Positions 1-8,479 of a DNA stretch of 64,000 nt are shown here, piece by piece. A program made the position numbers and the translations under genes. Numbering within the stretch: the first letter of the stretch is position 1; the number at the start of each line of letters is the position of its first letter. The notes under the pieces were generated by a model. It had not been told where the DNA came from, did no database searches, and saw only the letters and a list, made by a program, of their open reading frames with translations. Origin of the DNA: Ardenticatenaceae bacterium. GTDB lineage: Bacteria; Chloroflexota; Anaerolineae; Promineifilales; Promineifilaceae. Location: assembly GCA_020634435.1 (NCBI GenBank), contig JACKBS010000004.1, forward strand, positions 496,001 to 560,000. The letters are read 5' to 3'.

Positions 1-1
1 A

Positions 2-907
2 ACGGTGCTGATCATCTTTTTTGCCATCGTGGGCATCTCCTTTAGCCTGTGGATGCGTGAATTTGATCCGCTGGTGTTTTGGGAGATGGTCATCGGCACG
101 ATGCTCATTGGCGGCTTCTTCTGGCTATTTTCGATTTGGGGCGTGGAGCAGCAAATCCGCCGCCAAAAAGGGGTGACGCTGCAACAAGAAATGGCTCAGG
201 AAGCGCAGCGGGCCACGGGCAGCCTGGTGGCGACGATGGGGCGCATCTGGCAAGATAAGCGTACCCGTCGCTTTTTTGTTTTCCTGTCGCTGGCTACGTT
301 TTCGGCCTGGGCGCAGGATGCCATTTTGGAGCCGTTTGGCGCGGAAGTGTTCAATCTGCCGCTGGCGCGCACGACGCGCTTCAACAGCTACTGGCAGGCG
401 GCGACGGTGCTCACGCTGGTGGGTGGGGCATACCTGTGGCGCAAACGGCCGCCGGAGCGGCAGCGCGGCATCACCAGCGGCGGTCTGGCGGTGATGGCGG
501 TGGGGATGCTGCTGTTGGGCGGCGCGGCCGTTTCCCATCAGGTGCATCTTATTGAGCTGGCGCTGCTGCTGTTTGGCGCGGGTTTTGGCATCTACACCTT
601 TGGCGGCCTCAGCCTGATGGCGGTGATGTCGTCGGACAAGGAAGCGGGGGCGTATTTGGGACTGTGGACCATTTCGGTGGTGGTGTTTAAGGGACTGGGC
701 ACGTTTGTGGGCGGTGCGCTGCGCGATTTGCTGCTGCTGAGCCTGAGTTTGAGTGCGGGCACGGGCTACGGGCTGATCTTTTTGCTAGAAGGGGTGGGGT
801 TGGTTACGGCCGTATTCATCCTGAGCCGCGTGGATGTGTTGGGGTTTGCCCGCGAAATGGGCCGCTTGCTCAGCCGCAGCGAGGTGCAAATCGCCAGCGC
901 CGATTGA
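2..907 (+). CDS. PucC-family MFS transporter, 5' end missing
   Basis: The frame is open from the left edge, so this is the C-terminal ~300 residues of a longer membrane protein. It has several hydrophobic helices and a segment around residues 98-125 (FSAWAQDAILEPFGAEVF, then TTRF) that is typical of the PucC/LhaA/Bch2 branch of the major facilitator superfamily. Members of that branch are linked to light-harvesting complex assembly or pigment handling in phototrophs, but homologues also occur in non-phototrophs. Nothing else here suggests photosynthesis, so the substrate is unknown. The GTG at base 5 is an internal codon rather than a credible start. The stop at 907 is followed by the leader-like gap before CRISPR array 1. 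The family call is fairly secure, the function is not. Confidence 0.7.
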   Translation, partial: TVLIIFFAIVGISFSLWMREFDPLVFWEMVIGTMLIGGFFWLFSIWGVEQQIRRQKGVTLQQEMAQEAQRATGSLVATMGRIWQDKRTRRFFVFLSLATFSAWAQDAILEPFGAEVFNLPLARTTRFNSYWQAATVLTLVGGAYLWRKRPPERQRGITSGGLAVMAVGMLLLGGAAVSHQVHLIELALLLFGAGFGIYTFGGLSLMAVMSSDKEAGAYLGLWTISVVVFKGLGTFVGGALRDLLLLSLSLSAGTGYGLIFLLEGVGLVTAVFILSRVDVLGFAREMGRLLSRSEVQIASAD

Positions 908-1239
908 GGTTAAATGGGGGCTTGCGGCTGAGAACGGTTCCGGTTTGGCGGTGAAAAACTGGCGATATTTTGGGGCAAGACCCTCGGAAAACGTGATTGA
1001 GCGCGATTGAGGGCAATTGATAGCGATTTGGCGAGATCGGATCGGCCGATCAAACATTAATGGGAGTTAAGAAACGGCCATTTTGGCCATAGGTTGGCCA
1101 GACCCTCGGAAAGCGCGAGGCGGTGGGACAGAAACATGGGTTTACGGGGCAATGCAATGGAAAGAGTGGGGCAATTTGCCCACAAACGGATAAATTATGC
1201 TAGACTATTGGCGGCGGCGTCCCACTGTGGATAACTGCT
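908..1239 (+). promoter_or_regulatory. Leader-like region upstream of CRISPR array 1
   Basis: This 332-base stretch has no convincing gene. It holds two direct copies of GACCCTCGGAAA (979-990 and 1101-1112), a perfect 12-bp palindrome GATCGGCCGATC (1040-1051) and several GGCCA repeats. A weak -10-like TATGCT lies at 1196-1201, about 40 bases before the first repeat. Because the repeats end in GAAAC/TTAGAC on this strand and the worn-out terminal repeat is at the far end (2411-2444), the leader should be on this side. The leader role is inferred from position and array polarity. Confidence 0.45.
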
Positions 1240-2444
1240 GTCGGAACGGCCGTTGGCTCCCATGAGGGATTTAGACTTTTTCCGTCATTAAACGTGTTGT
1301 TTTCATTTCAAGGTCGGAACGGCCGTTGGCTCCCATGAGGGATTTAGACGAGTTGCTGAAGTTTGATTTCCAGCATCTTCAAGTTGTCGGAACGGCCGTT
1401 GGCTCCCATGAGGGATTTAGACCTGTAGTTTTTACAATTAGTAGTTTCGAATAGTAAGTCGGAACGGCCGTTGGCTCCCATGAGGGATTTAGACTGGATA
1501 AACGCCAGGAACCCCGGACTGCCGAGCTTGAGTCGGAACGGCCGTTGGCTCCCATGAGGGATTTAGACAAAAATAGAGCTTAGGTGGGGAATGTGATCAG
1601 GAGGAGTCGGAACGGCCGTTGGCTCCCATGAGGGATTTAGACACCATCACTACGACGTGCATATACACCGATAGGCCCGGTCGGAACGTCCGTTGGCTCC
1701 CATGAGGGATTTAGACATTACCTCCTCATTTGGTTATGACCGAGGCCTCGCGTCGGAACGGCCGTTGGTTCCCATGAGGGGTTGAAACTCATGTGGAGGT
1801 GGTTGGTTGTACACTCATAAGCTAAGTCAGAACGGCCGTTGGTTCCCATGAGGGGTTGAAACTCTAGGTTTTCCGTCTGGTAAACTGCGCTTGTTGCGTC
1901 AGAACGGCCGTTGGTTCCCATGAGGGGTTGAAACGATTAATCACCGCCTCGTTACCAGCAGACCACAGAGGTCAGAACGGCCGTTGGTTCCCATGAGGGG
2001 TTGAAACAGGGATGCTACTATGAATAAAATCGACAGCAGTAGCGTCAGAACGGCCGTTGGTTCCCATGAGGGATTTAGACTCGTATCGGTCTTGCAAAAC
2101 AGACGGTCGGCGCATTGGTCGGAACGGCAGTTGGCTCCCATGAGGGATTTAGACAATAATTCCACCCCAGAGGGCAGCGTTAAACGATCCGGTCAGAACG
2201 GCCGTTGGCTCCCATGAGGGATTTAGACTTTGGTAGGTTTTGCAAGTGGATAGGATCGCTACGGTCGGAACGGCCGTTGGCTCCCATGAGGGATTTAGAC
2301 TGTACCCCCGGGATCCAACTATGGGTTAATTCTCCATGTCGGAACGGCTGTTGGCTCCCATGAGGGATTTAGACTCAATTCCGGTTTGGTCTGACATGTA
2401 TGTCCTAATGGTCAGAACGGCCGTTGGTTCCCACGAGGGATTTT
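1240..2444 (+). CRISPR. CRISPR array 1, 17 repeats and 16 spacers
   Basis: Repeats are 37 bases and spacers 35-37 bases. Repeats start at 1240, 1313, 1386, 1458, 1532, 1606, 1680, 1752, 1826, 1898, 1971, 2044, 2118, 2192, 2264, 2338 and 2411. The main class begins GTCGGAACGGCCGTTGGCTCC and ends GAGGGATTTAGAC. Repeats at 1752-2007 belong to a second class (GTCAGAAC..., GGTTCCC, ending GGGGTTGAAAC). The repeat at 1752 has a class-1 start with a class-2 end, and the one at 2044 has a class-2 body with a class-1 end. The last repeat (2411) decays after GAGGGATTT, marking the distal end. Each repeat carries the 10-bp palindrome AACGGCCGTT as a potential stem. Transcription is expected on the + strand, with processing by the Cas6 encoded at 16097. 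Confidence 0.97.
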
Positions 2445-2541
2445 TGGTTGTGCCTCGTTCAGAATTTCTGAGCGGGGCGCTTTCTTTTTGACCCCGGTTT
2501 CAGGTATACTCCCCGCAGTTGTGTTGTTTTTCCCGGCAAAA

Positions 2542-2560
2542 GTGGCACAAATCGTGTCAC
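2542..2560. promoter_or_regulatory. Candidate operator/promoter upstream of the STAND gene
   Basis: The imperfect inverted repeat GTGGCACAAATCGTGTCAC lies 47 bases before the start of the STAND gene, and a TATACT -10-like hexamer follows at about 2581. The arrangement fits an operator close to a promoter. It could serve the HTH domain of the downstream protein itself, but that link is inference. Confidence 0.35.
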
Positions 2561-2606
2561 TTTCCCAACAGGCTTTCCCGTATACTTTCGCCATTCGAGG
2601 CAAACA

Positions 2607-5159
2607 ATGGAACAGCAGCCCACCTTTGCCAACCTTCTCCAACGGCATGTGGCCCAGGATGGGCGGTATGCCCGGCAGTTGGCGGCGGCAACGGCCGTTC
2701 GTTTTGGCCCGGCGCAGCAGGTTGCGCACAGCACCATCAGCCGCTGGCTGCGGGATGGGGCGCAGAAGCCGCGCAGCTGGGCCGACATTGTGAAACTCGC
2801 GGCCGTTTTACAGCTGTCGCCGGATGATTTGCAGGCATTGCTGCAAGCGGCCGGGCATGAGGTGCCAGACGTTCTGGTTGACGAACCACCGATACCCGGT
2901 TTGTTCGACCCGTGGCGAAAACCAGAATGGGAAAAGCTGCCACCGTTTCAAGCGCCGCCCAAAACGCCTGGCTTTGTTGGCCAGACCAGCCTTTTGGACA
3001 GCGCCGCACGGTATTTGGGCAGCCAGGGGCAAAGTCGCGTTTGCTGCCTGTTGGGGATGGCCGGGCTGGGTAAAACCAGCCTGGCCGCTCAACTGGCCTA
3101 TCAGCTCAAAGACCAGTTTCCCGACGGCATTTTGTGGCTAGACCTGGCCCACACCGATCCGTTGGCCGCCCAACAAGCCATCGCTGAAGCGTACGGCGAA
3201 GATTTCTCCAGCTACCCCGATTTGGGCACGCGCAGCAGCCAACTGCGGGCCTTGCTGGCCCACAAAGACGCCCTGCTGGTGCTGGACCATGCCCAAAACG
3301 ATGCACAAATACGGCCGTTGCTGCCGCCCGATGGCCCCTGTGCCGTCCTCATCACCAGCCGTCGGCACGATTTGGCCACAATGGGTTCAGCCCGCCGCCT
3401 GACGCTGCTGCCGCTGAACCCCAGTGCGGAAAGCGTGGCGCTTTTTCGCCATTTCCTTGACAAAAAGAACGTTGAAGCTGAGGCCGAACCGCTGCAACTG
3501 CTGGCCGATTGGCTGGGTCAGCTGCCGCTGGCGCTAACCATCGCGGCGCAGCGGCTCAAACACGAGCCGGGCTGGACGGCCGCCCACCTGTTGACCCGCT
3601 TGCCGCAGGCGGAACGGCCACTCGATTTGCTGGTCTGGGGCGACCAGTCGGTGCGGCAGCAGTTTGCCGACAACTGCGCGGCCCTGGGCGCTGCGGAACA
3701 GCAGCTGTTGGCCCTGTTGGGCAACTTTCCCGGCCCGTTTTTACCGGTTCATGTGGCTGCCGTGGCGGAACGGCCGTTACCCGAAGTGGAAGACAGCTTG
3801 CGGCAGCTTTTCAACCAGTCGCTGCTCACGCTCAATCGGCAAGGGCGGTATGAACTGCACCCGCTGCTGCGCCTGTACGCCCAGGAGCTGCCCCAGCAGG
3901 CCCGGTGGGCACGCCAGTTTGTGACGCACTTCTCCCGGCTGGCCAACCAGCCAGAGGCGGCCAGCGAACAGCAGGCCATTGTGGCGGCCATTGCATTGGC
4001 GGAGCGTCTGGAATTGGCTGAGGCGGTGGAAACGGCCGTACTCAACTTGACCCCTCACCTCCAGCGCAGTGGCCAGCACGATCTTGCTGGTCAGCTGCTG
4101 CGGCGGGCCGAAGCAGTGGCGCGCCGCCGAAACAATTTGTCGGGCCTGGCCCGAATTTTGCATTTATCAGGATTTACCGCCATGAAACAAGGCAACCCCG
4201 AAGCCGCCGACGGTTATTATGAGGAAGCGCTGGCGCTGGCCAAAAGCATTGGTGATCCGGGCCAGACGGCCGAAATTTTGCACAAGCTTAGCGCCCTGGC
4301 CTACCGTCGCGGTCGCCTGGAAGAAACGGAGCAGTTTTGCCAGGAGGCGCTGGTTTTGGCGCGTCAGGTAAAGAATCATTCCCTAGCAGCTAATGTGCTG
4401 GCAAATTTGGGGTTGGTGGAGGCGGCAAACGGCCGTTTTGCCCAGGCCGTCACCCACTACGAAGAAGCCCTGGAAATCGCCCGCCAGCTCAAAGACCAGG
4501 CGCTCATCATCAACATTCTGCAAAATTTAGGGCACGTGCATGAGCAGCGCGGCGATTATGCCCAGGCCAGGGCATTTTACGAAGAAGGGCTGGCCTTGGC
4601 CGAAGCCCAGAAAGACCCCGAACTGCGCAGCCGGATGTTGGGCAATTTGGGCGCTGTGGCCTGCCACCTGGGCAACTACGCCGAGGCGACGGGCCATTTT
4701 CGGCAGGGTCTGGCCCTGGCGGAGGCCAATGGTTTGACCATTCAGCAGTATCGGCAGCAGGCAAATTTGGGCGAAGCGGCCATGCTGCGCGGCCAGTTCC
4801 GTCAGGCCAATACCCACTATCGCGAGGCATTGGCGCTGGTGCGTGCACTCGAATTCCCCGAGGATTTAGGCATCATCCTGAACCAGGCTGGGGAATGTTT
4901 TCTCAAGCAAGAAAGTTATGCCGAGGCAGAAAGTGCCTTTCAGGAAGCGCGGCAACTGTCTGAAGAAAAGCAGCTAACCCGGGTCGGCCCGTTGAGTTTG
5001 TTTGGCTTGGCGCGGGTGGCAAATAATCGGGGGAATGTGGCGCAGGCGCGCGAGCTGGGTGAGAAAAGCCGCCAGCAGCTGCTGGCGATTGGCCATCGCA
5101 AGGCCGAGGAGGTGTGGTGGTGGCTTCAGGAACTGCCGCGAACGGCAGCTCCTGAATGA
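2607..5159 (+). CDS. STAND-type regulator: HTH, NB-ARC ATPase, TPR repeats
   Basis: This 850-residue protein has three parts. Residues ~1-90 form an Xre-like helix-turn-helix region (HSTISRWLRDGAQKP). Residues ~110-440 form an NB-ARC/AAA ATPase with Walker A GMAGLGKTSLA near residue 150 and a Walker B-like ALLVLDHAQND near 225. Residues ~480-840 are a run of tetratricopeptide repeats of the pattern GNLGAVACHLGNYAEATGHF. The family covers signal-transduction ATPases that oligomerise when the TPR sensor binds a ligand. Some are transcription regulators, others are anti-phage sensors. It stands alone between array 1 and the cas operon, with a possible operator just upstream. A regulatory role for the CRISPR locus or an independent defence role are both possible, and neither is shown by the sequence. 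Confidence 0.8.
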   Translation: MEQQPTFANLLQRHVAQDGRYARQLAAATAVRFGPAQQVAHSTISRWLRDGAQKPRSWADIVKLAAVLQLSPDDLQALLQAAGHEVPDVLVDEPPIPGLFDPWRKPEWEKLPPFQAPPKTPGFVGQTSLLDSAARYLGSQGQSRVCCLLGMAGLGKTSLAAQLAYQLKDQFPDGILWLDLAHTDPLAAQQAIAEAYGEDFSSYPDLGTRSSQLRALLAHKDALLVLDHAQNDAQIRPLLPPDGPCAVLITSRRHDLATMGSARRLTLLPLNPSAESVALFRHFLDKKNVEAEAEPLQLLADWLGQLPLALTIAAQRLKHEPGWTAAHLLTRLPQAERPLDLLVWGDQSVRQQFADNCAALGAAEQQLLALLGNFPGPFLPVHVAAVAERPLPEVEDSLRQLFNQSLLTLNRQGRYELHPLLRLYAQELPQQARWARQFVTHFSRLANQPEAASEQQAIVAAIALAERLELAEAVETAVLNLTPHLQRSGQHDLAGQLLRRAEAVARRRNNLSGLARILHLSGFTAMKQGNPEAADGYYEEALALAKSIGDPGQTAEILHKLSALAYRRGRLEETEQFCQEALVLARQVKNHSLAANVLANLGLVEAANGRFAQAVTHYEEALEIARQLKDQALIINILQNLGHVHEQRGDYAQARAFYEEGLALAEAQKDPELRSRMLGNLGAVACHLGNYAEATGHFRQGLALAEANGLTIQQYRQQANLGEAAMLRGQFRQANTHYREALALVRALEFPEDLGIILNQAGECFLKQESYAEAESAFQEARQLSEEKQLTRVGPLSLFGLARVANNRGNVAQARELGEKSRQQLLAIGHRKAEEVWWWLQELPRTAAPE

Positions 5160-5174
5160 GGTTCGCTTGAACGT

Positions 5175-5348
5175 TTAGCCGCCGGTGGGATCATCCCAGC
5201 CATCGGCCACCTGAACGGGTGCCGGGGCAGAGACGGCCAGATTTTTGCGATTGAGTTGTGTGGTGGTGAGAACGGCCGTTGCCAGGGCCACCAGCAAAAC
5301 GAACAACACAACCAACTGCTGCGAACGGGAAATCAAGTGACGAGTCAT
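5175..5348 (-). CDS. Small single-pass membrane peptide (57 aa), unknown
   Basis: This short reading frame opposes its neighbours. It starts at the ATG at 5348, preceded by a good ribosome site GGAGGT eight bases upstream, which is the main reason to believe it. The product has a basic N terminus (MTRHLISRSQQ), one hydrophobic helix at about residues 12-28 (LVVLFVLLVALATAVL) and a short acidic, tryptophan-containing tail (DGWDDPTGG). It resembles no family I recognise. Its position between the STAND gene and the cas operon, with its promoter in the same gap as the cas promoter, makes a link with the locus possible but unproven. Confidence 0.5.
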   Translation of the reverse strand: MTRHLISRSQQLVVLFVLLVALATAVLTTTQLNRKNLAVSAPAPVQVADGWDDPTGG

Positions 5349-5521
5349 GAGTCTGTACCTCCATTTCGTCTTGGCCAAACCGGGTCGGTTTAGCGGTTCC
5401 AATAAATCACTTGATTTCAGCGTAGAGGGGGCGCAAACGAAGATTTTCCCGATTTTCGGGAAAGGTTTCCTGTGGCGTATTGGTATGGTGGGCGTAACGA
5501 TTTAAGGAGTGTGGATAACAG

Positions 5522-6538
5522 ATGAATTTGCAGGGAGAACGGCCGTACGTCTACATCGCAACTCTGGGCAATGCCCCGCAAGTTGTCACCATTGCCCTGG
5601 ATCAGCTGCTGCCCAAACACCGCTTTGTAGAAGTGTGCGTCATCCACACCGATGCTTCCTCAGAGGCCAACTTGCCCCAGATGAAATTCAGCAATATGCA
5701 CCAAACGGTGCAAACGCTGGATGCCGAATTCCAAAACCTGAAGGTGTTAGAGGAAACGTCTGGCGACAAGTTGTGGCGGGCCGATTATCGCATCGGCAAC
5801 CGCTATTTTCAGTTTCGCTACCGTCGGGTTCTTATCCAGAAAGAGGTGCAGCAATACGGGGAACTGCCCACTTATGAACCCATCCAAGATGTGGAAAACG
5901 AAGAAAATTCCCAGGCGGCATTTCGCACCATTTTTCGCGTGGTGAAGCGGTACAAAGAACAGCGAGCCATCATCCATTTTAATTTGGCGGGCGGGCGTAA
6001 AAGTATGTCGGTTTTTGCCATGTCGGCCGCACAGATGCTGTTTGCGCCCGGCGACCGGTTGTGGCATGTCATGTCTGGTGCGGCGTTTATGAACAGCCAG
6101 GCCATGCACGACGATGGCACAAGCACCCGCCTGGTTCCCATTCCGTACGTCTCTGTTACGTCGCTGCATCCCGCCCTGGGGATGCTAATTGCCAGCAACG
6201 ATCCCTACGACATCTTGCAGGCGCAAGAAAATTATCTGCACCTGATGGATCTGCAGCGCAAAGAAAAGTTCCTGCGTACGTTGGATTTTGACGAATACCA
6301 GATTTTGGTGGGTGTGGCCCAGGGGTTGAACAATGCAGAGATTGGCAGCCGACTAAAAAAAAGTTTGGCTGCCCAAACGGTGGCCAACAAGCTAACGACC
6401 ATTTATGAGACGTATTTGGTGGCGATTTCGGAGGGAGTAACGGCCGTTTCTCGCCCCGAAAGCGACAACATGCGTGCCTTTCTTGCCGCCGAATTTGGTG
6501 CCTATTTTCAGCAGCGCAACGAACGTTTAGAAGAATAA
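5522..6538 (+). CDS. CARF/ring-nuclease-like protein fused to a LuxR-type HTH
   Basis: Residues ~8-230 are a CARF-type Rossmann domain of the NE0113/Csx14 sort: an N-terminal strand with ATLGNAPQVVT, then VIHTDASS, and the signature NLAGGRKSMS near residue 156. Related proteins bind cyclic oligoadenylate, and many are ring nucleases that switch the signal off. Residues ~250-295 (DEYQILVGVAQGLNNAEIG, then a TVANKL recognition helix and IYETYL) match the GerE/LuxR helix-turn-helix pattern. The protein is therefore likely a second-messenger-responsive DNA-binding regulator, a degradative ring nuclease, or both. It is the first gene of the type III-D operon. The ATG at 5522 follows AAGGAG at a long spacing. 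CARF-HTH proteins such as Csa3 are known, but those use a winged helix rather than a LuxR helix. Confidence 0.75.
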   Translation: MNLQGERPYVYIATLGNAPQVVTIALDQLLPKHRFVEVCVIHTDASSEANLPQMKFSNMHQTVQTLDAEFQNLKVLEETSGDKLWRADYRIGNRYFQFRYRRVLIQKEVQQYGELPTYEPIQDVENEENSQAAFRTIFRVVKRYKEQRAIIHFNLAGGRKSMSVFAMSAAQMLFAPGDRLWHVMSGAAFMNSQAMHDDGTSTRLVPIPYVSVTSLHPALGMLIASNDPYDILQAQENYLHLMDLQRKEKFLRTLDFDEYQILVGVAQGLNNAEIGSRLKKSLAAQTVANKLTTIYETYLVAISEGVTAVSRPESDNMRAFLAAEFGAYFQQRNERLEE

Positions 6539-6661
6539 AAAAATACATGTTCAGATTTTGCCACAGAGTTCACAGAGAATTTTGAGGCATTCGTTTTTCT
6601 CAGAGCTCTCTTTTTCCTCTGTGTTTTTTGCATAGATTCTTATTTCCATGAGGAGGTTTTT
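6539..6661. repeat. Intergenic CACAGAG-type dispersed repeat before cas10
   Basis: The 123-base gap holds CCACAGAGTTCACAGAG and, further on, CCTCTGTG in the opposite sense. This is the same word family as the larger palindromes at 19696 and 34650. It ends with a strong ribosome site ATGAGGAGG for cas10. Confidence 0.5.
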
Positions 6662-8479
6662 ATGGCAGAAGTTGATGTCCAAAAATGGGTAGATCAACTG
6701 CTTCGCCCTGCCTTGGCGGGGCAGCAGTCGTTGGGACCACCAGAATCGTGGCCAGGCGGTGGTTTGGCGCTGTTCAGCGCCGATACCGATCACACGCAGA
6801 GCTTTGTCTTCCAATCGCCCCGCCTGACCGAAATCCGTGGTGCCAGTATGCGGCTGGATCGCCTGAACGAGGCGCTGCCGCAGATGCTACATGATGAGTG
6901 GGGGCTGCCTGCTGACTCCATTTTAGAAAAATCGCCTGGCTGCATTGTTTACAATGGCGGTGGGGGCATGATGGCGCTGGTGCCGCTGGCATTGGCACCT
7001 GAGATCTGCGCTGCGATTGAGGCGTTTTATCCTCAGCAAACGGACACGGCGACGATTACGGCCGTTTTCCAACCGATCACCCCCGCCGATGTACAGGGAT
7101 TGCCCCAAAAGATTGCCGCTGACGGTTTACGCCAGCAGCTCAAGGCGCTTCCTAAGGAGCAGCAAGTCCGCGTTTGTGCCAGTTATGAAGTGTCTACGGT
7201 GGGTGAACTCTCACAAACGGCCGTTGACCAAGTTCAGGGGATTCCACGAATTATGCGCCAGCAGATGGCCTTATTGCAGCAGCGGAAGCAATCGAAACCG
7301 TTTAAGCCACTGGTGGAAGCCTCCCCGTTTGCCCGCCGCTGTAATTCCTGCGGCCGTCGCCCCTCTGGGCACTTCCAGCAAATTGACGAGACTGAAGAAG
7401 TTAGCTTCCTGTGCTCGGTTTGTTACCAAAACCACAAAGACGGCATTGGCGGTCGTAGATATTGGCAGGATGCTTTCAAAGCATGGTATGGGCAGGAAGT
7501 TGAAGTTTTTTACAACGATTATCTATCCGATATTGGCACGGATTCGGAGAAACCTCGTTATGTTGGCTATATCTACACCGATGGGAACAAAATCGGCCGT
7601 TTGCTAGAAAGCTCCACCAGCTTGCCGCAGTTTGCCGAATTATCGCGGAAACTGTCTCAAGCAATGCGAACGGCCGTTTTCCAGGCATTAGCGAACCACA
7701 TTGTAAAAAATGGCCGTGCCTTGCGCTTTGAGATCATCACCATTGGTGGTGACGATGCCATCTTGATTGTACCGGCGCACGTGGCCGTGCCTGTGGCCCA
7801 GGATCTATGCCGCATCTTTGCCCAGGAATTGCAAAATCTGAACGAAGATCCTCCCGGCATGTCGGCAGGTGTGGTTCTGGCGCAGGAAAGCAACCCCATC
7901 TACTTCCTCAACGATTTGGCCAAGCAGCTGCTTAAAAATGCCAAGCGTGGCAGCCACCTGAGCAACAAGGCGGAGCCTTCGCTTGATTTTATGGTACTCA
8001 AATCGCAAAGCACGGTGGCTGTGGATCTAAAAGATGTGCGCCGCTCCCCCTACTTTCAGGTGAGTTTGGCCGATGATGAGCGATGTTACCTGACGGGACG
8101 GCCGTATTCCCTGGCACAAGCGGCGCAGCTATGGCAGGATGCCCAAAAAGTAAGCCAGGTACGCTTGTCCAATGGCCAACTGCACCAAATGCGGCGCGCC
8201 TTTCAGCAAGGCCGCTTCCCCGCCATTTTCCACTATCTTTACCAGACAGCCCGCTTCAACAGCGCCCATCGCCAGCTGTTTGCCGACATCGAACAAGATT
8301 GGGCGCTGGCTGAAGTGGCAGAGCCAAACGCACAGGCCGCTGGCGCTTCACCGTGGCGCGTCTTGCCCACCGGCCCGGATGGGTCTCAGCAATACGACAC
8401 GCCCATTCTGGATTTGCTGGAGCTGCGCGAATTTGTGCCGGGTGAGGCAACCAGCCAGGAGGCAAATGATGAAGATTGA
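6662..8479 (+). CDS. cas10: Cas10, type III-D large subunit (GGDD, no HD)
   Basis: This is the 605-residue large subunit of the type III effector. It starts almost directly in the first palm-like domain (SADTDHTQSFV, then RGASMRLDRLN), and I see no N-terminal HD nuclease domain. A four-cysteine zinc site lies at about residues 227-254 (CNSCGRR and CSVC). The second palm carries YIYTDGNKIGRLL near residue 300 and the cyclase motif TIGGDDAILIV near residue 362. The intact GGDD predicts synthesis of cyclic oligoadenylate from ATP when target RNA is bound. Loss of HD suggests that single-strand DNA cutting by Cas10 is absent. The ATG follows GAGGAGG at good spacing. The 3' end overlaps the next gene by 11 bases. 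CARF proteins at both ends of the operon fit as receivers of the signal. Confidence 0.93.
   Translation: MAEVDVQKWVDQLLRPALAGQQSLGPPESWPGGGLALFSADTDHTQSFVFQSPRLTEIRGASMRLDRLNEALPQMLHDEWGLPADSILEKSPGCIVYNGGGGMMALVPLALAPEICAAIEAFYPQQTDTATITAVFQPITPADVQGLPQKIAADGLRQQLKALPKEQQVRVCASYEVSTVGELSQTAVDQVQGIPRIMRQQMALLQQRKQSKPFKPLVEASPFARRCNSCGRRPSGHFQQIDETEEVSFLCSVCYQNHKDGIGGRRYWQDAFKAWYGQEVEVFYNDYLSDIGTDSEKPRYVGYIYTDGNKIGRLLESSTSLPQFAELSRKLSQAMRTAVFQALANHIVKNGRALRFEIITIGGDDAILIVPAHVAVPVAQDLCRIFAQELQNLNEDPPGMSAGVVLAQESNPIYFLNDLAKQLLKNAKRGSHLSNKAEPSLDFMVLKSQSTVAVDLKDVRRSPYFQVSLADDERCYLTGRPYSLAQAAQLWQDAQKVSQVRLSNGQLHQMRRAFQQGRFPAIFHYLYQTARFNSAHRQLFADIEQDWALAEVAEPNAQAAGASPWRVLPTGPDGSQQYDTPILDLLELREFVPGEATSQEANDED

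Noticed and set aside
1..907. PucC-like gene as a sign of photosynthesis
   Set aside because: No pigment or reaction-centre gene is present, and non-phototrophs have such proteins.
1379..2217. Protein-like frames with repeated SLMGANGRSD or NPSWEPTAVPT units
   Set aside because: They are translations of the CRISPR repeats and spacers of array 1 and have no start signals.
3777..4163. Antisense frame in the STAND gene
   Set aside because: It mirrors the TPR/NB-ARC coding strand in GC-rich DNA and has no motif.
8172..8465. In-frame extension upstream of the first Cas7
   Set aside because: It lies inside cas10 in another frame, and AGGAGG points to the start at 8469.
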